A stretch of 64,000 nt of DNA, taken from the NCBI GenBank assembly GCA_963556255.1, contig OY744605.1:69636959-69700958 (forward strand), given 5' to 3'. The notes below the pieces were generated by a model. It did no database searches, was not told the DNA's origin, and saw only the letters and a program-made list of their open reading frames with translations. This stretch comes from Allolobophora icterica (taxonomy: Eukaryota > Annelida > Clitellata > Crassiclitellata > Lumbricidae). This document shows, in pieces, positions 23,158-34,101 of the stretch. Numbering within the stretch: position 1 is the stretch's first letter; each line of letters opens with the position of its first letter. Position numbers and translations under genes: made by a program.

Positions 23158-26100
23158 ATGTATGCGCATCAGTTCAGAGTGCAGCCAGCAGGTGGTGCCA
23201 GTAGTCAGGGCAGTTATGATGCTGCCTTGTCGTTCCTGAAACAGCTCAACAGTCAGGAACTTCAGTCGCTGATGGATGATAATGATCGACTGAACAAGCT
23301 TGTTGATGATCTAGAAATGGTAAGATGGTGATTTGCTTCAATGAGGAATGAATTTTTGTTCTTGATTGGTGAAATTTTGGATCTCAATCAGTGAAATTCT
23401 GGGACTCGGTTGTTAAAAGTTTTGTCTCTGCAGGTTAAATATTTGGCATCAGTAAGCAACTTTTTTGTCTCAAGCAGTAAAATCCTATGTACCGGTAGTT
23501 TTTTGTCTCGCTTGATGAAATTTTCATATTGGGCAAAAATTATTCATTTAGTTTACCTTACCTTACTGTGTGCCTGCAGGTAAAGAATTTACCTTATCTC
23601 ATCTTGTACATGTAGGTAAAAATATTACCCTATTCAGGATAAAACTTGCCTTGTGCAGGTCAGACCTGAAATTGCCTTACCTATGTACAGGGTGGGCCAG
23701 TAGGAATGCACCAACTTTGAATGGATATAACTTGAATAATTGTTATCCGAACATCGTGCCCAATATACTAAATTGAAAGTAATCATCCACTCTACTACTG
23801 TGTCAAATCTTGCACTGATATACTCCACCGTTGTTATAAAATTTCGGTGCGGCGTACACCTCTCAATTTCGAATGTAAATATTGAACATCATGGCGCCGC
23901 TCACGGAAGAGGATAGAATTTTAATCCGAATTTTAAGAGCAGAAAAAGGATACAATGCACATCGGATGATGATAGAATTAACTTCTAGAAAATGGAATAA
24001 ATATGCTCTAAGTTGATTGATTAAACAAATTGATGCTACGGGAACGTCTAACAACTGCAACTGTGGTCGCAAACGCTCTGCGCGCACAGCAGCGAACATT
24101 GCACAAGTCCAAGAGTTAATTTGCAGCCAAGACAACAATCCAGGGACGAGTAAGAGTCCGAGAGAAATTGAGCGTGCGACCGGAATTTCACGCAGTACTG
24201 CGTATTGCTAAACATGACCTCAACCTCAAAGTCTATCGTCGACGTGAGGTTTAGAAATTTTCTGATGCCGATTCGATGAAACGTCTAGCCGCCTGCAAAC
24301 GACTCAAGAGCCGAATGACAGATGAAAAGATCGACAGAACATGGTTCACAGACGGGAAGATCTTCACGGTTCAGACGCCAACAAATACGCCGTGTGTATG
24401 CAAACATTAGCTTTTAGCGTGAGGTTGGGCCTGCTCGGCTTCTGAAGGGCAGGAAGCACTTCTCGCAAAGTGCGATGGTGTCGTTGGCTGTTTCAAAGCT
24501 TGGAAAGACGGCGCCATTCTTTGTTACTCCAAAGGCTAAGGTGAACAGTGTTTATTACTGCGATGAAGTACTCGCTACGTGATATTCGCCAACTGTCTGG
24601 AGTTGATGGTTACATCTTTCAGCAAGATGGAACGCCGGCGCATCGTTCACGTCATAATGGCACATCGAATATTAATAGTATTATCTAAAAATGTCGTAAT
24701 AGTATCTCGTAGATATTTTGCAGAATGATAAAATGGATAATTATCTTCAATCTGATATATTGGACAAGACGCTCAGATAAAAGGTATTAAAGTTATAAGG
24801 CGTCAAAGTTGGTGCATTTCTACTGGCCCACCCTGTATGTATGTATGTATGTATGTATCTGGATACTTACTACAGCACTTTTTAAGTACCTCACAAAACC
24901 GCGGTAGGTGTATAACTTACCTTACATTGCCTTGTGCCAGTAAAGAAATTACCATACCTTGTGCAGGTATATAACTGGCATGTTCTTGCCTGGTGCAGGT
25001 AAAGAAGTTAGAACAAGAAAAAGATACACTGTTGGCAAGCAACAAAAGCATTGCCGAGTATAACCTGACGTTGGAACCGCGATTGATTCAATCGAGGCAG
25101 CAGCTGGCCGAAACCTACGAACAGGCTGTTCAGAAACAGAAAGGCTTTGAACACAACAAGCTCAAACTAGGTTTGTCTTAAGATTTTTGTCAAATCAGCA
25201 ACGCAAGCAAATGATGGACGAGCAAGTCAGTCAAAGCAGACTGATGAGTTTTTTCTTGAAGTGGCACGTTATATATGTCGGGTTACAATTACAATGGACT
25301 GATCTCAGAATTACAGGTTGGAACTGATGCGCCATTGGTTGATGCCTTATGCATTATGCACTGACACTACAGAAGTTGCTAATTTGTAATAATAGTCAAG
25401 GCAAATAGTTTGAGACTGATTAACTTGGTAAAGCGATCAGAACAAGACTTTCTTTGGGAACCACAGTCTTGTGGTACGTCTCGTGACATGGCACTATGTA
25501 GACTTCTATTAAATTCCAATTAGAGTAAGTTTGCATTTTAAGGTGGATGCTTTCTGTAGATGAGTATCGGTAATGGTTCTGTTGGAAGAATTCAATCCAG
25601 TACGTTGGATTAGATTAAATGCAAAGGAATCTGCCAGTACAGTAGCTATGTTTGAGTTTCCCATAGGCTGTGTGACACTGAACATACAGGGAATGTATAC
25701 TGCTGGACATTTTATAGTACCTTTTGAGAACCTCTCAGTGGCGTGGAAGTATTGTTAGTACTTGTAATTGAACCTACAATTAGTGTTCCTATACCTTTCG
25801 TTTCAAAGAGGATGAGGAGGAAGAGGAGGCAAATAAGGATTAAGAGGGGAATGAGTAGGCTGAGAGAATAAAGATGATTATGATGATGGTGGTGGCGATG
25901 ATGATGATGATGACAATGATCGTGATGGTGGTGACAATGATGTTAATAACAATGTTGATGGTGGTGATGATGGCAATTGTAATAGTGGTTGTTTATGCTA
26001 CTGCTGAGGCCTTTTATACATAGGTGTTGAGATAATTAGACAGTGTTGTGGGATTGTCGTTTTAGATTCGTGCACAAGTAACACGTCTCTCGACACGACT

Positions 26101-27747
26101 CTGGCACTTCTGCAGATGGAGGCGGCAAAAGCTGAGGAAGAATCGGAGGTGAGAGGAAGTCACGTTCCATTCAACTGATGCCTTATGCAGTATTATAACA
26201 GCACTGTAGAAGTAAAAAAATTAGATTTAATTACTGTAGCGAGATAGTGGAAAACATGCCTTGGTTGTGGTGACGATGATGATGAGGATGATGACAGGGA
26301 CGCGGTGGAGTAGCGGTATGTTCTGTGCCTTGTAACTGGAGGGTCGCAGGTTCGAATCTACCTCAGGCCACTGCATAGCAACCCAGTGCCATCGATGTTC
26401 TATCGCAGTGGTTTTCAACCTTTTTTTAGTGACGGAACCCTTCACAAAGCATTCATTTGCTCGCGGAACCCAGCGCGTTCATCCGACCAATTTTTCCAAA
26501 AATAAATGTTATTGTAACTTGTAATGTTAACTTGTAACCTGTAAAATTTGCAAATCGCTCTATAGCCATAGCTGTTCCGCCTCTCTGGAATAAAACTCCC
26601 GTCAGAATTACGACAATTATGTGACCCATCCAAAAAGCTAACCAGAACCTCACATCCTTAATTGATATCTCTATGCAGGTCTTCGTTCAAAACTTAAACA
26701 ATTTATGCTCTTTCAGTGACGTTCTCCCGATTCCTCCTCTGCCCCTTACCTCCCTCGCCATCCAATTGTAAACACCATCCATCATAATTGACCGTCTGCC
26801 TGCCTGACCCCTCTAGATCTTGGCCTGGAACCGCTATTGGCCATATGCCTGACTGAGCGCTTGTGAATAAGTTGGTTCACGCGATTCCAATTATTTGGGC
26901 GCGATAGAAATCTCGAGATTGCGATTACAATTAATATTGGGGCAATATTTAGATCTTAGAATTTTAGACTTTGAATATTGTGTCTAGCAAGAATGACTTG
27001 AAGGTGTACAAAATTCTGCTCATTGCTCATCCTCTTTTGAATTCAGCTGGTGTTTTCTTTATTTTTTAAAAACTCCGGCGGAACCCCTGGCGGACCCTCG
27101 CGGAACCCTAGGGTTCCGCGGAACCTCGGTTGAAAACCACTGCTCTATCGTATGGTCGTGTGCACTTCTGAACTCTGGAAGGAGGGCAGTATTAAAATAC
27201 AGTAGTATTGTATTTTATTGATGAGGAAAATAAGGATGATGATGATGAGTGGGACGAAGGGGAGAATGACGATGAGTAGGAGGAAGAATTGAAGGATGAG
27301 GAAAATAAGGATGAGGAGAATGACAATGATAGAGGAATAAAGACACGTACATGCACAATTGCACAAGCGTATGTAATCGTTTTGTCTGATCCTGTCTTTC
27401 AGAAAGTGGCAGAAGCATTCCTCAGCCATACAGCAGACGTTGACAAATTTCTGAACGACTACACGGCGCTCCGAACGAGTGCCCATCTGCGGAAAGTGAA
27501 AGCTGAAAAACTGGAAGAAATCGTGAAAGAGCAGACGCAACCACAGTCCATGTCTTCCCAGAACAGCTTTACAGCGCCGACTCCGAGTCGTGCGGCTCCT
27601 GTGGCACCATATCCCATGGGAGGAGTACAGAGCAATCGGTCACCCTACCCTGCCGCACAACCAAACAGCTGGGCACCGCAGATGCCCCCCTACCCATCAA
27701 ATGGATCTTATCCAATGCCCAACCCGACCGCCTACCTTCCACGATGA
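23158..27747 (+). CDS. VPS37: VPS37, ESCRT-I subunit, four exons
   Basis: Exons 23158-23319, 24999-25170, 26066-26148 and 27403-27747 join in frame to give 253 aa. VPS37 is the ESCRT-I subunit that pairs with TSG101, VPS28 and MVB12 in sorting ubiquitinated cargo into endosomal vesicles. Family features seen: an N-terminal helix (LNSQELQSLMDDNDRLNKLV), the Mod(r) coiled coil with LLASNKSIAEYNLTLEPRL, LDTTLALLQMEAAKAEEESE, and AHLRKVKAEKLEEIV, then a Pro/Tyr/Ser-rich tail from about residue 180 like VPS37B/C. The start is the ATG directly after the acceptor ccactag; an upstream non-coding exon is therefore likely, and a short upstream coding exon cannot be excluded. I cannot assign the paralogue (B or C). 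Introns 1 and 3 hold transposons; neither disturbs the exons. It runs in the same direction as CLUH, about 8.7 kb downstream. Confidence 0.88.
23688..24835 (+). mobile_element. Tc1/mariner-type transposon, dead
   Basis: It is 1148 bp with inverted repeats of about 33 bp starting CAGGGTGGGCCAGTAG (one mismatch) and TA on both flanks. It inserted in VPS37 intron 1 on the gene's strand. A tetranucleotide run (TATG)n follows its right end. Confidence 0.9.
23890..24690 (+). pseudogene. Tc1/mariner transposase remnant
   Basis: The frame opens with an ATG at 23891 and has the helix-turn-helix region (MAPLTEEDRILIRILRAEKG). It is broken by a stop near 24015 and a frameshift near 24205. Family motifs persist: SPREIERATGISRSTAY, WFTDGKIFTVQ (first catalytic Asp) and FQQDGTPAHRS (second Asp). 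The C-terminal part with the third acidic residue is missing. It cannot make an active enzyme. Confidence 0.8.
25862..25990 (+). repeat. (GAT)n-type microsatellite
   Basis: Imperfect GAT/GGT triplets in VPS37 intron 2. Similar GAT/GAG-rich sequence lies at 27225-27330 just before exon 4. Confidence 0.7.
26296..26378 (+). mobile_element. SINE head fragment
   Basis: A pol III-like head with box A (GTGGAGTAGCGGTATG) and box B (GGTTCGAATCT), similar to the SINE at 7743. Its tail is absent; an hAT element begins 28 bp further on, at 26406. Confidence 0.6.
26406..27142. mobile_element. hAT relic, 737 bp, in VPS37 intron 3
   Basis: Perfect 15 bp ends CAGTGGTTTTCAACC, flanked by 8 bp duplications with one mismatch (TTCTATCG at 26398 and CTCTATCG at 27143). 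No transposase is readable. Towards the right end lies a G/C-rich stretch repeating CGGAACCC. Confidence 0.88.
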
Positions 27748-28216
27748 GTGTGGTTCCATGCAACGGCGTCTGACAAGAACACAACGTCTCAATTTGTGAA
27801 GCTGATGTAAAATTTGAACTAAAACGTGTGAAATGAATTTCTAATTTCTAAAGATAAAAAATAGTTTTACCAGGGTCCTAATTGGCACAACACTTGCACA
27901 TTGAGCCAAAGTGTTTGCTGTGGTTGTGTATTTTTTGCCAGCATTTAATTTAGATTTGTACAGTTTTAAGTGCTTTGGTAGGAATTTGAAGTTAACTAAA
28001 TTACTGAGAAATTTGAAGGAGTCCTGCCGTGCAAGATTCCAACTGGCCCACCCACTGTAGATGTCTTTTGTATTTGTTAGATTGCAGAGATAATTAACTG
28101 GTGGTTTTTGTTGCTTCAGTGAATTTATCAATTTAGGTATTTGGATTTTGCTTTAAATGCTGCAACTTTTCATACCCAAATTGTCCAAGTCAAAGAAAAA
28201 TTGTCCAATTCAAGGA

Positions 28217-28222
28217 AATAAA
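28217..28222 (+). other. candidate polyadenylation signal of VPS37
   Basis: AATAAA lies 470 bp after the VPS37 stop; another is at 28400. From here to 30844 I see no gene, only an (AT)n run at 28727-28746 and a short (AC)n near 29133. The neighbouring phosphatase gene converges from the right. Confidence 0.35.
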
Positions 28223-30844
28223 CTGTTTCCACTGGCCGAATTTTCCATGTCATGGTGAATGCAATGTAGATAGGAGTTTTATTGCTGTCTGCTGCTTTCT
28301 TTCCACTGCTTAACATTATCATTGCCAAGCATGTCATTTATCTTGCAACCTTAAATCGAACAATTGAATTCTCTGTAAGGCATGTACTTTATCAAAGCCA
28401 ATAAAATATTCGTGATCTAGGTATGGCAATCAATACCCCAGGCATTTTTTTATGATAGGTGAAATAGGTAAATTCCTAGACTTGTTCTGCTGCAAAATAA
28501 TTTTTTGTACATAGTGCTCATGAATTTGTTTTGGGATGTCAAAAGATTTTAATATTCAACGCTGGTCAATACAGTTGTTACTTTGTACAATTTATGATTC
28601 GTTTCTGGATATGAAGTGAATCTTCCTGCAAACAAATTCCAAACAAGGAATAAGGTTCAGCTGAAGTGCAAATGCACAGCAGTCCAATAACTGTATTGGA
28701 ATAAACTTGGAAACTCTGGACAAAGATATATATATATATATATATTACCTTATATAAGCTCTGAATAATCACATAACCTAGCAGTAACCTTTGGAGCCAT
28801 CAAATAATCTGGTTTAAAATATTTTGGCAGAGTATGATTTAGGGAAGTGTATGTTTACTTACATACCGTACTAGGGCAGCAGTCTTTGGAGGCATCGAAT
28901 AATTTTAGGCTTGAAATATTTATGTAGGTTTCTGCCAACATATTTCCAGCCAAAAATCATCTGATGCCTCTTACGCAATTGATCATTTGTTGTCTTTATC
29001 AGAGGCAAAGTGTAAAGCACAAAAGCACAAACTGATGTGTTGTGTCTGCACTTCAGCAAAGAGCCACCAGCACTTGGGACGGTGTCTCTGATGCCACCGG
29101 TGATCGAAAAACTGAACAACCTATTCTCACACACACACACACACAAACACACGTTTAAATATGAACTAACCTACAACTACACTCCATTGCTCAATGCACT
29201 CGCAAAATCATTTCCAGAGAAACAAAGCCGACGAGTGTTGCATAACTGACAGAGAAAGCACATTTTTCCACGAGACAGCACACGAATAAGTTAGCTTCAA
29301 ACTGGTTTAAGATTTCGCTTCTGTACGTCTGCAACTCTCTCCGATCCTTTTAAAAACTAAACAGTCGGCACAAAAATTGTGGCTAAATAACCTTGAAAAC
29401 GTCAGTGGTTAAAATACTGTATAACTTGCTCGATTCTGGTTTATAATTCTACAAATACATTAAGTTCATCCGAGTAAAGTATCGTGAACCCTGACTCAGT
29501 GTAGGAGGCCCTGACAGAAGGCAAATGGCTTCATTTCTTGCAATCAGGAACAATAAAAACTTGTGTCAGACCAAGTGGCTAACCAGACTTTGGTCTTGGT
29601 GTGACCTGCTCACTCAAATGCATTAGCCATTTTAAAAGCAAAAAGTTGCTCACAGCAGACAATACAAGTTTCTAGAGCACTCATACAAATGTCTGATGTC
29701 AAAGCACATTCAACATTGCCTACTGCCAGATAGCTTTGTCTAATCATTTTTAGAAGGCCACATTGCGGTCTGGCTAAAGGCCACAGTAACTGTGCCTTGT
29801 TAGTTATTACAGTAGTTTTAAGTGTGTAGGAATGGTGTTACACTACATAACAAAGCTTATAACGAGTCAAAGTATACATGTTACTAATGTTCAGACTAGG
29901 ACTATTCTGTTGAAATGTTATTTTTGTTGGTTATCGCTGTGATCAATTTCTAACACATGAGCAGACTCAGTGGAACAGCACTAGGTTTACAAGTTAGGTG
30001 GCAATCGAGCAAAGTTTGTATTACTGACTGTGCCTCGAACATTCATATCTGGATTGGGATTTACAACTGTATGCTATATCACTTGTGGTGATCACATAAG
30101 ATGTGTGAGCTGACAGGGAAGTAATAATCCCATCAAACCCATCCGGCTATGTGCATGATGATACGCTTTCACTGGTTTGATTTTCAAACCTGGGTTAGCG
30201 TATTGAAGGACTCCTGTCACGAAACAAATAAAATGAAATGATGTGCAAAAAACTGCTAAAAGTTCCTCATGATAATGCCGTGATTAATATCGCAGAAAAC
30301 ATGCATACTAGGGACCTATAATATAACAAGATCAGTTGGTAGGCACCAACACCTTTTCGGCTGAATTGCAATTGTAAGGTAATGTAATCGTAAAATAATG
30401 TAATGGGACTCATCGATGGATAGCAGGAAAAAAGCAGGCAAAGCCCAAAGTCACTGGGGTAAATAATACAAATAACTGCCAGTTACTGATGGGAGAGCAA
30501 GCATAAAACAAACATGGAAGGGTAACAATAGAAATGTTGGAAGTAAAAGCTTCAAGATAACTGGCACACATGCCGAAAGCAAGCCCCCTTGGACTGAAAG
30601 CTTGTGATATGAAACCCAGCATACCCGTACACATAAAAGGCTATTTTGCATCCCTGACTTTTCTAAAACCATTAACGAAAATAGGCATTGATTAAACTGT
30701 AAGACCTCGGTCGAGCTGGACTAATACGCATTTTTGTGGCCAACTCTTAAGTAAGTAAATCTGAAAATATCGTCACGACAAAATGCTTGCAGCACAAACT
30801 CTAAAGACCTTGAAGAAACCCACAAAGAATCGATACAAACATCG

Positions 30845-33273
30845 CTACCAGTGAGTGGACAGGTTCATCGCCTGCGTTGTTTCGATCGGCTTGTTCGACT
30901 CAAATATGGCCGCCCAGTCTTCGACTTCAACGGCAATCGTCCAGCGGTCCTTGTTGGTGGAGCGCAGGCCTCCGCAGCTTGGGCGCTGTGGGGGGCTGCG
31001 TGCTCCGAGCCCGGTCAGCATCTTTAGCAGATGACTGGACGTCTGGCTCAGGCTACGACACGACTCGCGGAACGAGATGTCGAGCTGTTTTCGGTCAGCG
31101 CTGATGCTGTGCACACATGGAGGAGTCGCCGTCTTGAGCTTGTCACGACTCGGTCGACGGTTCTCCTTCCGGCTGGTGCGCCGTCGACGCGAGCGGTGTG
31201 GCACGTCACGGATCCCGATGAACGAGCGTGCACTCGCGTCGCTCTGACGCTGCGAGTCTTCAAGCGAGATCGAGTCGTCAGAGCCATGGCTTTTCAACTC
31301 GGCCTGGTTTGACGGTGGACTTAAGTCATAGCCAGTAGCTCCGAAGTCCAGCTCGCCGTTTGTGTCATCTGAAGAGTGGATCTTCAATGGATCAAGGACA
31401 TTCTTGGTGCTGTCGCCAGATAAGGCGCGAACGTCGCCGCTGCTGTCCGCCTCGCTGCTGTCATTTTCGAGGATGTTCTTCATCATTCCTGGTGAATCAT
31501 CACTAGTGCATTCAACAGCCAATGCCAGTTGGCTCTTCTCCGTGTTTTCATTAACGCTTCCACGAGAAGGGCCGCCCAAACTTGATGCATCTCCACCTGG
31601 CGTTTTTCCAGTCGTTCCTTGTCCATCCCCATCGCTCTTTCCACCACCATCCCCATGTTTTCCACCTGCGGCATGTTCCTTCTTGAGCCCTTCTCGTGAC
31701 TCTGACACCAAAGTGATGCCATCTTTAAAAAATATGATGACGACAGTTATGTTATCACTCGAACCTTTTTCTCTGGCAACCTCCGTCAGCATCTGGGCAA
31801 CATCCTTCTTTTTTGTGCCACTCCTGGATAGGAATTGCTGGACCTCTTCAACTAGGTCAGATGGCTGTAGAGCATCCCAGAGACCGTCGCAGGCCAGGAC
31901 AAGGTATTCATCTGTTGGTTGACATTCAAAAGATTCCACATCCGGATCTGCGCTGATAAAAGGCTTGAAGCTGGCATCACCTAACATTGTAAATTCGAAA
32001 GAACATGGCTCAACAAAACGGGACACTATATAACAGAGGTTCTTAACCTTTTTTGGCACGCGACACACCTAAACTTGCAACCAAATTTGGCGGCACACCA
32101 TGCAATCGTCATATATGAATATTGTTAAAAATGTTAAAGTTAAACTAGTTATTTATTTAAAATTTTAAATTTTTATCATTTTAATGAATGAAGATGTTCA
32201 CATTGAATCCTTTATAGTTTCTACATTAACTTAGCAGTTAATGGGATTTTTGCTCCTGGATTTTTCTTTGGATCATATTAAAACGAGGATTCACAATATT
32301 TCAAGTAGTCATCGTTCCACTTGTGCACAACAGATATCTTCTTTTTCATGTTTTTCTTCGTTGGTTTACTAAAACTAGCAGTGGCAGCAGCATCGTTTTT
32401 GTATTCACTACTGTTGGTGCTAGTATCCGTCTCATTGCTACCAAAATCTGATTCCACATCATCAGTTGTAGATTCGCACAATTTTTGTTTTATTCTGATA
32501 AATTTGTCCATCTCGAGTATTACAGTAATGTGTAAAAGTTTAATTCGGCGCGGTCCCAAACGTGTATACTGTATAAGGTAAACATCACGGCCATCCCAGA
32601 TTGCGATATAATAGAATAGATAATGTAGGGTGCTACGAATTCTCACAGCCTACGTCCGCTACAGTAAGTGTAATGCACGTCCGCTACAGTAAGTAAGTGT
32701 AATGCAAGAATGACGGAGGTAGACTGTGAGGATTCGTGACACACCAATTTTTTGCGACACACCACGTTTACGCTACACACTGCCGGTCGATTCGCATATA
32801 TACACCTGTTAAGAACCTCTGCTATATAATATGAATTCTGATCTACTCTGGAAAATTTTATAGTGCCATTAACATAAGGCACATTGCATCGGAAGCTAAA
32901 ATTGCAGGCTTCTAGTTACAAGAAGTAAGCTAATGAATCTTATGGTAAAGAAAATTAGCAGTTGTGTAGGAGAAAATGACTGGTGAGGAAATAAATTGTG
33001 ATGCTACCTATGGCTCGAGAAACGGATAGGTTGCCATTAACACGCCAGGCTCCGAACCAGACGACATAGCCACCAAGCGCCTCGATCCTCTTTTTTTCAT
33101 CCTTCAGAGAAAACAATAACAATAATAACTATACAATACCATATGAATATGGTCTTGCTTCTATGCGTCAAATACAATTTCAGGATAACTACCACAAAAT
33201 GTCTGTCTGTCCATTTTACTTCTGTTCACCTTTCTTCTATCTATTTGTCTTTGTCTATATATCTGTCTTTCTT

Positions 33274-33307
<34 letters not shown>

Positions 33308-34063
33308 TCTGCAAAAGAGTTTGAAAGTGAGTATGCTTTCAATCTATCCCTATTGGAGTTTTGGCAATTGGGTATTTGCCCATTTGCTACCATCATTGCA
33401 TTTATCAATAATGTAAGGACATTTGCCGATATGTGAAATGTATTTCTTAAATCCAAGCAGAAACAACAACCAAAATACTGACATCTCGTTCGGGCTTGTG
33501 TGGCTTCATAAGTTCAATTGGTTTCCCATCGCGGACCAGCACTGCCTGCGAGTCGCCAAGCCAAGCTATGTGAAATCGGTTCTTCTCAAGAATGGCACAG
33601 ACTGCAGTCGATCCACTCATAATGTTCTAGAAACAGAAATACGCAGAAGTCTTCGTACAACATGCTTCCTTGTAACACAAATTTTGATGTAAAACAGTGT
33701 GATGCAATATTTTTATCATACTCAGACCAATTTCACAGCAATAAGCCCATAGGAAGAGACCACCACGAGTAAGATTAATTGACACAAGCTTAAAGAACCC
33801 TGGGAAGACCCTATGATTACTGTTTTAACCCACAGGATTGTCTTCATGGGCATAATGAAAAAATTCTGTTAGGGAGACCTGTTTGATCTGGAATGGCTGG
33901 CTAGCCGGTGCTCATGTCCGGATCAATGAAGGTGCCGTGCAAAACGCTCAATGGCCACACATACACACTGAAACAGGAATGAAGTCTCTAATTTGTTTTA
34001 TAATTATTATCATCATTACCATTATTATAATTATTATCATCATTATTATTACTACTACTATTG

Positions 34064-34101
<38 letters not shown>

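Larger units (their letters stand above)
23565..24998 (+). repeat. degenerate CAG|GTAAAG repeats in VPS37 intron 1, split by a transposon
   Basis: Imperfect copies of a roughly 30-35 bp unit resembling CTTGTGCAGGTAAAGAAATT lie at 23565-23690 and 24903-24998. The last copy is the real exon 2 acceptor (TGGTGCAG|GTAAAGAAG). The Tc1-like element sits in the middle of the array. Confidence 0.6.
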
